A DNA stretch of 64,000 nucleotides from an uncultured Alphaproteobacteria bacterium (GTDB lineage Bacteria; Pseudomonadota; Alphaproteobacteria; RF32; CAG-239), in contig CALXUM010000004.1 in assembly GCA_944391685.1 (NCBI GenBank), positions 1-64,000 of the forward strand. The letters run 5' to 3'. Both the position numbers and the translations under genes were made by a program. Below are positions 1 to 9,901 of the stretch, in pieces. The notes beneath the pieces are model-generated. The model did no database searches. It was not told the DNA's origin and saw only the letters and a program-made list of their open reading frames with translations. Positions within the stretch are counted from its first letter, which is position 1, and every line of letters starts with the position of its first letter.

Positions 1-1
1 A

Positions 2-1267
2 GCTAACACACAAGCAATGATAGACCAAATAGGAGCGGATGCTTTAGCTGCTACAGCCGCTAATCAGTTTTATGCTCCCGGTGTTGATAAAAATGATGCC
101 AACTTCGGACAAGGTCAATGGTATCTCCCTGCTATTGGTGAATTAATGGAAATGTATGGCTTTGATGCTGAAGTAATAACAGCTGGAGATGGCACGACAG
201 GAGCTAATGGAGATAATAAAGACAAAATCAATTACACTCTTTCAGCCATAAATAAAGTTGATGGAAATGCTACAACTTTAACAAATGAATATTATTGGTC
301 ATCTTCCGAATATGGAAATTACAACTCATGGAGACTTGATGCAACTACTGGAACACGAAAATACGATTACAAAAATGACAATCATTACGTTCGTTGTTTT
401 CAATATTTAGAGAACAAATTTAATCCTACAGATACAGCTTCGGCTCCTCAAATCGGTGATGTGATGTATTCAGATTTAAGTTATGGTTCTGCAGATGATT
501 ATGATGGCAGCAAAACAGCTGTAGGTGTGGTTACGTGGGTTTCTGAAGATGGTAGGTCTGCTAAAATTATTAATCTTAAAGATTTAACTTTTAGTTCTAA
601 TAATTTGGTAAATAATTTTAATCCTGATGATCCTTATGCGGGAGCCTATAATAAAAGTTATAATTGCGTTGAAAGTAGATGGTATGATAATATAACAGGA
701 ATAGAAGATTATGATAAAGATAAGTTTCTTGCCACTATTCAAGAAACTGTGGCAGAAAGTGCAGATGAGCCACAAGATAAAGGCGGATATGATACTACTC
801 AATATACCTCCATCATCTCTCAATATGATTCACTAATCAAAGATGCATCATATAAGGGAGTAAATCTCTTACAAGAGCAGGATTTGAAAGTAACTTTTAA
901 TGAGGGCAGAACAGCTTGGCTTGACGTGTTAGGTAAAGATGCATCATCAACTGCCCTTGGTTTAACCACCTTAGAATGGAATTCTAAAGAAGATATTGAA
1001 AAATCGATTGAAGAATTAACCAATGCGATGAATCAAATCCGCTCGATGTCATCAGAATTGGGAAGTTATTATAATATTGTTTTATCTCGTCAAGACTTTA
1101 CCGAGAACCTAATCAATGTCTTGGAAGAAGGGGCAGATAAGTTAACTCTAGCCGATATGGATGAGGAATCCGCTAATATGCTGGCCCTACAAACTCGCCA
1201 ACAACTGGCGATTAATTCTCTTTCATTAGCCAGCCAAGCAGCTCAGGGTATTTTGAGATTGTTCTAA
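2..1267 (+). CDS. Flagellin, 5' end missing, with lectin-like insert
   Basis: The reading frame is open to the left edge, so this is the 3' part of a longer gene (421 codons seen). The last ~80 residues look like a flagellin C-terminal D0/D1 helix, ending in the typical QGILRLF. Residues ~38-133 resemble the second half of a DUF1566/Fib_succ_major (C-type-lectin-like) domain: QWYLPAIGELMEMY, then YYWSSSEY, then HYVRCF. Residues ~150-200 (IGDVMYSD, AVGVVTW) look like the first half of a further such module. These sit where flagellins carry the variable, surface-exposed region. The protein would polymerise into the filament and display the lectin fold outside. A terminator follows the stop. The N-terminal half and promoter lie outside the window. 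The flagellin C-terminus is firm; the lectin assignment rests on motif recognition. Confidence 0.85.
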   Translation, partial: ANTQAMIDQIGADALAATAANQFYAPGVDKNDANFGQGQWYLPAIGELMEMYGFDAEVITAGDGTTGANGDNKDKINYTLSAINKVDGNATTLTNEYYWSSSEYGNYNSWRLDATTGTRKYDYKNDNHYVRCFQYLENKFNPTDTASAPQIGDVMYSDLSYGSADDYDGSKTAVGVVTWVSEDGRSAKIINLKDLTFSSNNLVNNFNPDDPYAGAYNKSYNCVESRWYDNITGIEDYDKDKFLATIQETVAESADEPQDKGGYDTTQYTSIISQYDSLIKDASYKGVNLLQEQDLKVTFNEGRTAWLDVLGKDASSTALGLTTLEWNSKEDIEKSIEELTNAMNQIRSMSSELGSYYNIVLSRQDFTENLINVLEEGADKLTLADMDEESANMLALQTRQQLAINSLSLASQAAQGILRLF

Positions 1268-1270
1268 ATT

Positions 1271-1300
1271 AAAACCCTGATATTGAAGTATCAGGGCTTT
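1271..1300. terminator. Terminator between flagellin and recA
   Basis: An 8-bp stem CCCTGATA/TATCAGGG (1275-1282 and 1289-1296) with a 6-nt loop is flanked by A-rich and T-rich runs. It sits between the convergent flagellin and recA stops and could serve both strands. Confidence 0.8.
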
Positions 1301-1326
1301 AATTTATGGTTAATGATTAATTGTGA

Positions 1327-2358
1327 TTACTCATCACTTTCCACTGGGCCATCGCCACCAATCATTTCAGTACTTAGGTGACCAGCATCAGCTTTGATTT
1401 TGTTTTCAATCTCTGAGGCAATATCCGGGTGGTCACGCAAAAAGATTTTGGCATTTTCACGACCTTGACCTAGTTTTTCTCCATTATAGGCAAACCAAGC
1501 TCCTGATTTCTCAATAACATTGGCTTTAACGCCGAGATCAATTAATTCTCCGGTTTTGGAGATGCCTTCGCCATACATGATATCAAAGTCAACAACTTTA
1601 AACGGAGGAGCAACTTTGTTTTTGACGATTTTGACTCTGGTTTGACTGCCGATTACATCTTCTTTATCTTTAATTTTGCCAATGCTGCGAATATCAATGC
1701 GGACAGAAGCATAAAATTTTAGAGCATTGCCACCGGTGGTGGTTTCGGGGTTGCCAAACATGACGCCGATTTTCATGCGGATTTGGTTAATGAAAATAAC
1801 TAAAGTATTAGAGCGAGAAATAGTCGAAGTGAGTTTGCGGAGAGCTTGGCTCATTAATCTTGCCTGCAGGCCCATGTGGGAGTCTCCCATTTCTCCTTCA
1901 AGTTCAGCTTTGGGAACCAGAGCAGCAACAGAATCGACAACCAAAACATCTATGGCTCCGGAGCGAACCAATGTGTCAGCAATTTCAAGAGCCTGTTCTC
2001 CGGCATCAGGTTGAGAAATAAGCAAGTTTTCAATATCAACTCCGATTTTTTTAGCATATGAAGGATCAAGAGCGTGTTCGGCATCAATAAAAGCACATGT
2101 TCCGCCTTTTTTCTGAGCCTGAGCGATAACGCTTAGAGCGAGAGTGGTTTTTCCTGAGCTTTCTGGGCCATATATTTCAACAATACGACCACGGGGAAGC
2201 CCTCCAATGCCCAAAGCCATGTCCAGTCCCAGAGAACCGGTTGATATACTTTCAATGTCTACATGAGCATTGTCTTGACCGAGTCTCATGATAGAGCCTT
2301 TACCAAAAGCCTTTTCTATTTGGCTCAAGGCGGCGTCCAGTGCTTTATCTTTATCCAT
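1327..2358 (-). CDS. recA: RecA recombinase
   Basis: RecA is the ATP-dependent strand-exchange protein of homologous recombination and the co-protease that triggers LexA cleavage. The 343-aa length is normal. Walker A GPESSGKT is at residues 64-71, and the family signature [13 protein letters not shown] is present. The start is supported by an AGGAG ribosome site about 8 nt upstream. An exact GTTC-N7-GTTC site lies about 50 nt upstream, so SOS control by an alphaproteobacterial LexA is plausible. It is convergent with flagellin and codirectional with the YihY gene upstream. Confidence 0.98.
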   Translation of the reverse strand: MDKDKALDAALSQIEKAFGKGSIMRLGQDNAHVDIESISTGSLGLDMALGIGGLPRGRIVEIYGPESSGKTTLALSVIAQAQKKGGTCAFIDAEHALDPSYAKKIGVDIENLLISQPDAGEQALEIADTLVRSGAIDVLVVDSVAALVPKAELEGEMGDSHMGLQARLMSQALRKLTSTISRSNTLVIFINQIRMKIGVMFGNPETTTGGNALKFYASVRIDIRSIGKIKDKEDVIGSQTRVKIVKNKVAPPFKVVDFDIMYGEGISKTGELIDLGVKANVIEKSGAWFAYNGEKLGQGRENAKIFLRDHPDIASEIENKIKADAGHLSTEMIGGDGPVESDE

Positions 2359-2407
2359 TATTTAACTCCTTAAGAATTTGGTTCAATAGAATCTTCAAAA
2401 TCAATAT

Positions 2408-2422
2408 GTTCTATTTTTGTTC
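2408..2422. promoter_or_regulatory. Putative LexA (SOS) box upstream of recA
   Basis: The sequence GTTC, seven bases, GTTC matches exactly the direct-repeat operator described for LexA of alphaproteobacteria. It lies about 50 nt before the recA start and overlaps the stop codon of the upstream YihY gene. Site and spacing are seen; LexA binding is inferred. Confidence 0.55.
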
Positions 2423-3358
2423 TTTTGGCAAGAACTTTTTTGCATAATGTTTAATTTTTTTGTGTCTAGTTTGCTCAGGCTTTGATTCTTCGGCATTTTC
2501 TTCTTTTTCACGGTATTCTCCAAGAGCGGCAGTTACGACCGCTCCAAAAATAACCACAACCCAAATCAGGTAAAGCCAAATCAACATCAGCGGAATGGCA
2601 GCCAAGGCACCATAGAGTGTTGTATAGGTACTACCAAAGCTCATAACATGGCCAAAAATCTGACGCATTATATAAAATAGAAATACAGCAACAAGGGCTC
2701 CAGCAAATGCATTGGATAATTTTACTTTTTTATTGGGAACCAACATGTAAAGTAGGATTAAAGCAAGAAGAGTGAAAAATGTTGGAATGATAGTGCTTAA
2801 ATAAAATTCGGCACTTATGAAATAATCAGGCATAAATTTTTGCAACGTATAAACGTATCCTCGCATAGAAAAGCCTGCTCCCAACAAAAGAGGACCTAGA
2901 GTTATAACGGTCCAGTATAAAGTGATTTTGGTTTTAATGTTACGGGATTTGTAAACTTTGAATATAAAATTTAGGCTATTTTCTATGGTAGAAAGCAATA
3001 AGATTGCCGTAACTACAATTCCAACCACTCCCATGGCAGTTAGTTTGGCAGTGGCACTTATAAATTCATTTATATAAAAACTTACTTCTTGCTCAATATC
3101 GGGGACAAGATTTTGTAGTAAAATGCTTTGCAGTTGTTCTTTGACTTCAGAAAAGACCGGAAAAGCAGAAAAAATTGCCAGACCAACGGCAAGAAGCGGT
3201 ACAATAGCAATCAGCGAAGTATAACTTAAAGAGGAAGAAACTCTAAAAATCATGTCGCTTTGGAGTCTTTTAAAAAGAAATATTATGAAATTTTTACTTG
3301 TAACCAATGCTATACAAAGCTTTGCGGTAGTTTTTTGAAAATATTTATTAAGATACAT
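2411..3358 (-). CDS. YihY/BrkB family inner membrane protein
   Basis: A 315-aa polytopic membrane protein with about six hydrophobic segments and the family features MIFRVSSSLSYTSLIAIVPL near the N-terminus and YGALAAIPLMLIWLYLIW near the C-terminus. The C-terminal ~40 residues are a charged cytosolic tail. The family was once called ribonuclease BN, but its true role is unclear; it is now treated as a membrane protein of unknown, possibly transport-related, function. It lies upstream of recA on the same strand, with the putative SOS site over its stop codon. Confidence 0.9.
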   Translation of the reverse strand: MYLNKYFQKTTAKLCIALVTSKNFIIFLFKRLQSDMIFRVSSSLSYTSLIAIVPLLAVGLAIFSAFPVFSEVKEQLQSILLQNLVPDIEQEVSFYINEFISATAKLTAMGVVGIVVTAILLLSTIENSLNFIFKVYKSRNIKTKITLYWTVITLGPLLLGAGFSMRGYVYTLQKFMPDYFISAEFYLSTIIPTFFTLLALILLYMLVPNKKVKLSNAFAGALVAVFLFYIMRQIFGHVMSFGSTYTTLYGALAAIPLMLIWLYLIWVVVIFGAVVTAALGEYREKEENAEESKPEQTRHKKIKHYAKKFLPKEQK

Positions 3359-3477
3359 TCCGCACCTATTAAAAAAGTTATTTACAAATTAATCTAAATT
3401 TTATAGAAGTCTATTCAAGAATTCAAGTTATTTAACTTAAATTGTTAATTGTGTAAACATTAGTAAAGGAATATGCT

Positions 3478-4305
3478 ATGACTGAAACTACGGCTCTTAT
3501 GACCGGTAAAAAAGGTCTTATTATGGGCCTTGCCAATGATAAATCAATTGCATGGGGAATTGCTCAGGCTTTGGATGCTCAAGGAGCTCAGATTGCAATT
3601 TCTTATCAAAATGAAGCTTTGGAAAAAAGAGTTCAACCGCTGGCTGCTCAATTGCATAAGGAATCTTTGTTAATTAAATGTGATGTATCTGATTCTGCAA
3701 GTGTGGAAGCTTGTTTTAAGGAACTTGGTGAAAAATGGGGTAAAATTGACTTTTTGGTTCATGCTATTGCCTTTTCAGATAAAAACCAGTTAAAAGGACG
3801 CACAATTGATACAACTCGTGAAAATTTTGCAATGACAATGGATATTTCATGCTTTTCTTTTTTGGAAGCTTGTAAACACGCTTCATCAATTATGAATGAA
3901 GGTGGTTCTATTGTTACTTTGACTTATATGGGCAGTGAACGTGTTTTGCCAAATTACAATATTATGGGTGTGGCAAAGGCTGCTTTGGAAGCTTCAGTTC
4001 GTTATGCCGCATCTGATTTGGGTGCACAGGGAGTTAGGGTTAATGCTATTTCGGCCGGACCGATTAAAACTTTGGCTGCTTCAGGGATTGGTGACTTCCG
4101 TAAGATTTTGCACTGGAATGAGTTGAATGCTCCTCTTTTGCGTAATGTTACACAAGAGGAAGTCGGAATGGCTGCTTTAGGTCTGCTATCTGCTTGCGGA
4201 ACCGGAATTACAGGTGAGGTCGTTCATGTTGATTGCGGTTACCATATACAAGGTATGTTGAATTTGATTAATGCTCATGCAACAGCTGAAATGCTTAAGG
4301 AATAA
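3478..4305 (+). CDS. fabI: Enoyl-[acyl-carrier-protein] reductase FabI
   Basis: FabI catalyses the NADH-dependent last step of each fatty acid elongation cycle. At 275 aa it is close to the usual length. The N-terminal nucleotide fold is the FabI variant (GLANDKSIAWGIA). The catalytic Tyr-x6-Lys is Y160 and K167, with Y150 upstream as in E. coli. SAGPIKTLAASGI matches the substrate-loop region. AAAGGA precedes the ATG. It is a monocistronic-looking gene, divergent from YihY. FabI is the target of triclosan and isoniazid-type inhibitors. Confidence 0.97.
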   Translation: MTETTALMTGKKGLIMGLANDKSIAWGIAQALDAQGAQIAISYQNEALEKRVQPLAAQLHKESLLIKCDVSDSASVEACFKELGEKWGKIDFLVHAIAFSDKNQLKGRTIDTTRENFAMTMDISCFSFLEACKHASSIMNEGGSIVTLTYMGSERVLPNYNIMGVAKAALEASVRYAASDLGAQGVRVNAISAGPIKTLAASGIGDFRKILHWNELNAPLLRNVTQEEVGMAALGLLSACGTGITGEVVHVDCGYHIQGMLNLINAHATAEMLKE

Positions 4306-4407
4306 AGCTGCTAAAAACTTGTATTTATATATTGTGAAAAAACAACATCAAGTTATAATAATGGCCATTGTAATAATGGCCTTTATTATTTGAAAAAGGA
4401 ATTGTTG

Positions 4408-6222
4408 ATGGCAAAGATAAAAACTCCATTTCCGGAACTTAAAATTAAGGTAAAAGAAAAACAGGCAATTTGTTTGTTCTTTAAGGCATTAATTTATGCT
4501 TTGTCAATTTTTGGGGCAATATGTATTTTGTTGCTTTTGGCCTTTTTGGGGGCTTTTAAACAAGATATTTTTATGCCGGGGAGTTATGTGCCTGAAAAGG
4601 CAATTTTAAGAATAGATTTTGATGATGCTTTCAATGAGACGCGTAACGATTCATTGTTGAGTGAAATGAATAATGTTAATCCATTGTCTTTTAATGAATT
4701 GTTGATGGTTTTGGAATATGCCGGTATTGACGATAGGGTTAAGGCTCTTGCCGCAAGAATAAATGTGTCTAATTTGGGAATGGCACAATTGCAAGAATTG
4801 TTTGTGGTGATTAAAGAATTTAGAGCCAGAGGTAAAAAAGCTTATATTTTTGCTCCAGGTTTTGGTGGAATGAGCGGAGGAATCTCTGAGTATTATTTAG
4901 CAACCGCTTTTGATGAAATTACCATGCAACCTAATACCGAGGCTGGTATCAGTGCAATCAGAGCCGAAGTGCCGTTTTTTAGAAATGTTTTGGATAAAAT
5001 AGGGATTACGCCTGAGTTTTTCAGCAGATATGAACACAAAAATGCAATGATTTCATTTACTGACAAAAATCTCTCAACAACCTTTAAAGTTGATATGAAT
5101 ATGTTGATTGCGTTTCTTAATATTGAAATGGTATCTGAAATGTTAAAAGAGCGTTTTCCGATGATGACTTCAAGGGATATGCTTAACGTTATGGATCAGG
5201 CACCGTATTCGGCAGAAGGCATGATGCAAAGGAGTTTGATTGATAAAATTGCTTTTGAAAGTGATTGGATTGATTCAATTGAAAAAGAATATGATGCAGA
5301 GTCAATAGATTTAATTGATTATGCATATGATGTCCATCAGGGTAAGAAAGGTCCAGAGGTGGCAACTTTAATAATTGAAGGAAATATTGTTGATGGAGAA
5401 AGTTCTTCCGGGAGTTTGAGCTCGGAAGCTGTTGTTGGAGCCCGTACAGTTTTGGAACAATTGAAGGAAATCAGCGATAATGAAAATGTTAAAGCGGTAT
5501 TGGTTAGGATTAATTCTCCTGGTGGAAGTTATAATGCGGCAAATGAAATTTGGTATGCTTTAGAAAAACTGAAAAAAGAACGCAAAATACCAGTAATTGT
5601 TTCAATGGGAAATTATGCGGCATCTGGCGGATATTTTATTGCTTTGGCCGGTGATAAAATATTTGCCGATGTTTCAACCATTACCGGTTCAATCGGAGTG
5701 TTAGGAGGAAAATTTGCCTTGGAAGATATGTGGAAAAAATTAGGAGTTAATTGGGCCGCTTTTGACGCTACAGAAACTTCCGGTATTGATAGTATAAATT
5801 TTAAATTTACACCAAAACAGAAAAAGGCATTTAATGATTCTCTTGACAGGGTATATGCTGATTTTACGGCTAAAGTAGCTAAAGCCAGAGGTATTGATAT
5901 TAAAAAATTGGATGACTTGGCAAGGGGCAGAGTTTGGACCGGTTCAGAGGCAAAGAAAAATAATTTGGTTGATGAAATCGGTGGGTTTAATCAGGCGTTG
6001 TCCGAAGCTAAAAAGAAAGCAGGTATTTCTGGACGCTTTAATTTAACGGTTTATCCAAAGCAAAAAACGCTGCAGGAAAAGATAAGAGAAGCTTTTATGG
6101 CTTATCCGTCTGTTTCGGCTCAAAAAATAAAAAGCCAATTAGGGCTTGATTTTGAAGAACTTAATGTGCTAAAACGTCTGCAATATGATGCAGTTATGAT
6201 GCCGTTTATTATTAGAATGTGA
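4408..6222 (+). CDS. sppA: Signal peptide peptidase SppA, long form
   Basis: SppA is an inner-membrane serine protease that degrades leftover signal peptides. The 604-aa length is the double-domain (67 kDa type) form. An N-terminal membrane segment (~30-50) is followed by two tandem ClpP-like domains. The Ser/Lys dyad is likely K211 (EHKNAMISF) in the first domain and S406 (NYAASGGYFIA) in the second, close to E. coli K209/S409. I chose the ATG at 4408, which has AAGGA 7 nt upstream, over an in-frame TTG at 4390. The gatC start is 7 nt after the stop, suggesting cotranscription. Confidence 0.93.
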   Translation: MAKIKTPFPELKIKVKEKQAICLFFKALIYALSIFGAICILLLLAFLGAFKQDIFMPGSYVPEKAILRIDFDDAFNETRNDSLLSEMNNVNPLSFNELLMVLEYAGIDDRVKALAARINVSNLGMAQLQELFVVIKEFRARGKKAYIFAPGFGGMSGGISEYYLATAFDEITMQPNTEAGISAIRAEVPFFRNVLDKIGITPEFFSRYEHKNAMISFTDKNLSTTFKVDMNMLIAFLNIEMVSEMLKERFPMMTSRDMLNVMDQAPYSAEGMMQRSLIDKIAFESDWIDSIEKEYDAESIDLIDYAYDVHQGKKGPEVATLIIEGNIVDGESSSGSLSSEAVVGARTVLEQLKEISDNENVKAVLVRINSPGGSYNAANEIWYALEKLKKERKIPVIVSMGNYAASGGYFIALAGDKIFADVSTITGSIGVLGGKFALEDMWKKLGVNWAAFDATETSGIDSINFKFTPKQKKAFNDSLDRVYADFTAKVAKARGIDIKKLDDLARGRVWTGSEAKKNNLVDEIGGFNQALSEAKKKAGISGRFNLTVYPKQKTLQEKIREAFMAYPSVSAQKIKSQLGLDFEELNVLKRLQYDAVMMPFIIRM

Positions 6223-6229
6223 GGAAATT

Positions 6230-6517
6230 ATGGCAATAGATACACAAACAGTAAAAAGAATTGCTTTTTTGTCGCGTTTAAGGATTGATGATGACAAAAT
6301 TGCTTTAGCAGAAGAAGAGTTTAATAAAATTTTGGCTTGGGTTGAGCAATTGCAAGATGTGCCAACAGATGATGTTGAGCCTTTAATATCTGTTAATGAA
6401 AATAATTTGAGTTTGCGTAAAGATGAGGTTACCGAAGGTAATCAGGCAGAGGCCGTGTTGGCGAATGCTCCGATGAAAGAATACGGGTATTTTGCCGTGC
6501 CTAAGGTTGTGGAATAA
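6230..6517 (+). CDS. gatC: Aspartyl/glutamyl-tRNA amidotransferase subunit C
   Basis: GatC is the small scaffold subunit of GatCAB, which converts misacylated Glu-tRNA(Gln) and/or Asp-tRNA(Asn) to the correct amide. It is 95 aa, the usual size, with the typical start ([12 protein letters not shown]) and the mid motif [28 protein letters not shown] lies just before the ATG. gatA starts 17 nt downstream and gatB follows, giving the full gatCAB order. Presence of GatCAB suggests that GlnRS and/or AsnRS is missing. Confidence 0.96.
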   Translation: MAIDTQTVKRIAFLSRLRIDDDKIALAEEEFNKILAWVEQLQDVPTDDVEPLISVNENNLSLRKDEVTEGNQAEAVLANAPMKEYGYFAVPKVVE

Positions 6518-6534
6518 GAGCTGGGAAAGAAAAA

Positions 6535-7992
6535 ATGACTGATTTAACAAAATTGACAATTGCCGAATCTCGCGAAGCTTTGAAGAAAAAAGAATTTTCG
6601 GCAACCGAGTTGACTGAAGCTTATATTAAAAAAATGGATGAGGGGCGTAAGTTTAATGCATTTGTTTGTGAAACCCCTGAAAAAGCTATTGAGCAGGCTA
6701 AATCAAGCCAAGAAAAAATTGCCAAAGGTGAGGGCGGAGATTTGGAAGGTATTCCATTGGGAATTAAAGATTTGTTTTGCACCAAAGGAATTGCCACAAC
6801 TGCTTGTTCAAATATCTTAAAGGGATTTGTTCCGCCGTATGAATCAACGGTTACATCTAAGCTTTTGGCGGCCGGAGCCAACTTTTTGGGTAAGCTTAAT
6901 TTGGATGAATTTGCCATGGGCGGGAGCAATGAGACATCTGCTTTCGGGCCGGTGGTTAATCCGTGGAGCAAAGATGTGCCCTTGGTGGCCGGAGGGTCTT
7001 CAGGCGGTTCGGCGGCAGCGGTGGCGGCAGAGATGTGTGCAGCAGCAACCGGAACCGATACCGGAGGCTCAATTCGTCAACCATCAGCTTATTGCGGAGT
7101 TACTGGTATTAAGCCGACGTATGGTCGTTGTTCTCGTTATGGGATTATTGCTTTTGCATCATCTTTGGATCAGGCCGGACCAATTGCCAAAGATGTTCGT
7201 GATTGTGCAATTATGTTGAAAAATATGGCCGGATATGATGCCAAAGATGCAACCTCGGTTAAAGTTGATGTGCCTGATTTTGAAAAATTTTTGGGAGCGG
7301 ATATAAAGGGGATGCGTATCGGTATTCCTAAAGAATACAGAGTTGACGGATTGGATGAAGAAGTCGCAGCATATTGGGATAAAGCAGCAGAAATGTTGAA
7401 GGCAAGAGGGGCTGAGATTGTTGAAATTTCTTTGCCTCATACAAAATATGCTTTGGCTACATATTATATTATTGCTCCGGCGGAAGCTTCTTCAAACTTG
7501 GCAAGATATGACGGTTTGCGTTATGGTAACAGAGTTGACGGAGTGCATTTGGATGATATGTATATAAATTCTCGCACGGCAGGATTTGGCAGAGAAGTTA
7601 AGCGTCGTATTATGATTGGGACTTATGTGTTATCAGCCGGTTATTATGATGCATATTACTTAAAAGCACAAAAAGTTCGTCGTCTTATTAGAGATGATTA
7701 TGTTAAGGCTTTTGAAAAATGTGATTTGATTTTAACTCCGACTGCACCTACAGCGGCTTTTCCAATCGGAGATAAGTCAATGCAGGAAAATCCGATTACT
7801 ATGTGGTTAAATGATATCTTTACGGTTTCGGTTTCTTTAGCCGGTCTGCCGGGAATGAATTTGCCGATTGGGCTGAATAAAAATGGTTTGCCTTTGGGAA
7901 TGCAACTGGTGGGCAAGGCTTTTGATGAAGAAAGTATATTTAAGGCCGCATCAGCTTTGGAAAAAGATATTAATTTCAAAGGAGTGAAATAA
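6535..7992 (+). CDS. gatA: Glutamyl-tRNA(Gln) amidotransferase subunit A
   Basis: GatA is the glutaminase/amidase subunit of GatCAB; it releases ammonia that is passed to GatB. The 485-aa length is standard. The amidase-signature triad is visible: K78 (GIKDLF), cis-Ser S155 in GGSSGGS, and nucleophile S179 in [11 protein letters not shown]; the Ser-Ser spacing of 24 matches the family. It sits between gatC and gatB, with a single base between its stop and the gatB ATG, so translational coupling is likely. Confidence 0.98.
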   Translation: MTDLTKLTIAESREALKKKEFSATELTEAYIKKMDEGRKFNAFVCETPEKAIEQAKSSQEKIAKGEGGDLEGIPLGIKDLFCTKGIATTACSNILKGFVPPYESTVTSKLLAAGANFLGKLNLDEFAMGGSNETSAFGPVVNPWSKDVPLVAGGSSGGSAAAVAAEMCAAATGTDTGGSIRQPSAYCGVTGIKPTYGRCSRYGIIAFASSLDQAGPIAKDVRDCAIMLKNMAGYDAKDATSVKVDVPDFEKFLGADIKGMRIGIPKEYRVDGLDEEVAAYWDKAAEMLKARGAEIVEISLPHTKYALATYYIIAPAEASSNLARYDGLRYGNRVDGVHLDDMYINSRTAGFGREVKRRIMIGTYVLSAGYYDAYYLKAQKVRRLIRDDYVKAFEKCDLILTPTAPTAAFPIGDKSMQENPITMWLNDIFTVSVSLAGLPGMNLPIGLNKNGLPLGMQLVGKAFDEESIFKAASALEKDINFKGVK

Positions 7993-7993
7993 G

Positions 7994-9457
7994 ATGACGG
8001 GAATGATTATCAACGGAAAAACCGGTGATTGGGAAGTTATTTGCGGGTTGGAAATTCACTGCCAGATTATTTCAAAATCAAAAATCTTTTCAGGGGCATC
8101 AACTCATTATGGGTCAGATCCCAATGAAAATGTGTCTTTTGTTGATGCAGGAATGCCAGGAATGTTGCCGACTTTGAATGAGTATTGCGTGCGGCAGGCG
8201 GTTAAAACCGGTTTGGGGCTTAATGCTAAAATCAATAAATATTCAGAATTTGCTCGCAAGAACTATTTTTATGCCGATTTGCCACAAGGGTATCAGATAA
8301 GCCAATTTAAGTATCCGATAGTGGGTGAGGGATTTGTGGAAATTGATTTGGAAGACGGTTCCAGCAAAAAAATCGGAATTGAGCGTTTGCATATTGAGCA
8401 AGATGCTGGAAAATCTATTCATGATATTTCTCCGACCAAGAGTTTTATTGATTTGAACAGAGCCGGTGTGGGATTGATGGAAATTGTTACCAAGCCTGAT
8501 TTTCGTTCACCTGAGGAAGCCGGTGCCTTTTTGCGCAAATTGCGTTCAATCGTTAGATATTTGGGTACTTGCGACGGCAATATGGACGAAGGCTCAATGC
8601 GTTGCGATGTGAATGTGTCGGTTCGTAAGGTGGGTGAGGATGGTTATCGCACTCGTAATGAGATGAAAAACGTTAACTCGGTTAAGTTCGTGATGCAGGC
8701 AATTGATTATGAGGCTCGCCGTCATGTCGAAACCTATGAAAACGGTGGGATGATTGAACAGGAAACTCGTTTGTTTGATCCAATAAAAGGTGAAACCAGA
8801 GTTATGCGGAAAAAAGAGTTTGCTCATGATTATCGTTATTTTCCGGAGCCTGATTTGTTGCCGTTGGTTTTGGATGATGCTTTTATTCAGGAGGTTAAAG
8901 ATGAGATGGTTGAGCTTCCTGATGCCAAAAGACGTCGTTTTGTGGCAGAATTGGGGTTAACTCCATATGATGCGTCGGTCCTGTGTGAGGATAGAAAAAC
9001 CGCCGAATGGTTTGAAAAAGCAGCTAGAGGGCATGATGCCAAAAAGGTGGCAAACTGGATGATGGGCGACTTTTTTGCAATGTTGAATGAAAAGAAAATC
9101 AGTTTGGAAGAAAGTCCGATTACTCCTGAAAATTTGGGCAAGTTGGTTGAACTGGTTACAACCAACGTAATCAACGGCAAAACAGCCAAAGACGTGTTTG
9201 CGATTATGGCGGAAAGCGGTGAAAATCCCGAGAAGATTGTGGATGAAAAAGGCTTGAAGCAGGTTACCGACAGTGGTGAAATTGAAAAGATTATTGATGC
9301 GGTTATTGCTGATAATCAGGACAATGTTGCCGCTTATAGAGCCGGAAAAGTTGCTCTTATGGGTTGGTTTGTGGGGCAAGTTATGAAAGCCTCAAAAGGT
9401 AAGGCTAATCCGGGAATGGTTAATCAGTTGTTGAAAGCTAAATTAGACGGAAAATAA
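7994..9457 (+). CDS. gatB: Aspartyl/glutamyl-tRNA amidotransferase subunit B
   Basis: GatB binds the misacylated tRNA, phosphorylates the side-chain carboxyl and completes amidation with ammonia from GatA. It is 487 aa, the family norm. The N-terminal signature [13 protein letters not shown], the [16 protein letters not shown] motif and [11 protein letters not shown] are all present, and the C-terminal YqeY-like tail ends with [12 protein letters not shown]. An in-frame ATG at 8003 could be the start instead of 7994. Last gene of gatCAB; a strong terminator lies ~40 nt downstream. Confidence 0.98.
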   Translation: MTGMIINGKTGDWEVICGLEIHCQIISKSKIFSGASTHYGSDPNENVSFVDAGMPGMLPTLNEYCVRQAVKTGLGLNAKINKYSEFARKNYFYADLPQGYQISQFKYPIVGEGFVEIDLEDGSSKKIGIERLHIEQDAGKSIHDISPTKSFIDLNRAGVGLMEIVTKPDFRSPEEAGAFLRKLRSIVRYLGTCDGNMDEGSMRCDVNVSVRKVGEDGYRTRNEMKNVNSVKFVMQAIDYEARRHVETYENGGMIEQETRLFDPIKGETRVMRKKEFAHDYRYFPEPDLLPLVLDDAFIQEVKDEMVELPDAKRRRFVAELGLTPYDASVLCEDRKTAEWFEKAARGHDAKKVANWMMGDFFAMLNEKKISLEESPITPENLGKLVELVTTNVINGKTAKDVFAIMAESGENPEKIVDEKGLKQVTDSGEIEKIIDAVIADNQDNVAAYRAGKVALMGWFVGQVMKASKGKANPGMVNQLLKAKLDGK

Positions 9458-9494
9458 TAGTCTTTTTTTTAGAGAAGATGATATGTATATAGAA

Positions 9495-9524
9495 AGCCAC
9501 CCTTGAAGAGGGTGGCTCTTTTTT
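9495..9524 (+). terminator. Terminator after gatCAB
   Basis: Stem AGCCACCCT/AGGGTGGCT (9495-9503 and 9509-9517), a 5-nt loop and a following run of T. It ends the sppA-gatCAB unit. Confidence 0.9.
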
Positions 9525-9649
9525 GTAACTTTTCCACAGCTAAATATAAATTTTTACAACCGATACCTGTGTTTTACAAAATAAGTTGCTATATTACGTG
9601 TTGTGTATTAAACACATGGGTAAAACTTAAAAAATAAGGATAAAAAACT

Positions 9650-9901
9650 ATGACAAACTCAAAATCACATCCGGTACCGACTTATGCCGCATACGGCGGA
9701 GTTCCTACCGATGAGGCAAATTTTGCCGGAGTTGGAACAGCCTTTGATTGGGCAAATAGAGCGACTGAATTTGTTGGCACAGGATTAAGCGGATATGGGG
9801 CAATTACAAAGGGGATTCCTGCTTTGAGGGATGCTTATAATGGTTACAATATTTACAGAGGAACCAGAAACCTTGAAAAATCAGCTTCAACGCGGAAATA
9901 A
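9650..9901 (+). CDS. Small hypothetical protein
   Basis: An 83-aa protein with AAGGA about 10 nt before the ATG. It is rich in Gly, Ala and Thr, without a clear signal peptide or metal motif (YAAYGGVPTDEANFAGVG near the start). I do not recognise a family. Its 3' end overlaps the next reading frame, and the codons at the join (around 9869-9885) include a run of five A. Deleting one A would fuse this protein to the next one, so the pair may be one broken gene of about 148 codons. It is preceded by the gatB terminator and ~110 nt of AT-rich DNA that may hold its promoter. Confidence 0.5.
   Translation: MTNSKSHPVPTYAAYGGVPTDEANFAGVGTAFDWANRATEFVGTGLSGYGAITKGIPALRDAYNGYNIYRGTRNLEKSASTRK

Noticed and set aside
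1..1267. Flagellin gene starting at the ATG at position 17
   Set aside because: The frame is open upstream to base 2 and a flagellin needs an N-terminal D0/D1 helix absent here; so the gene is cut by the edge.
4355..4385. Repeated TAATAATGGCC upstream of sppA
   Set aside because: Only two short, AT-rich direct copies; no stem with a T-run and no known element. Possibly part of the sppA leader, but not supportable as a feature.
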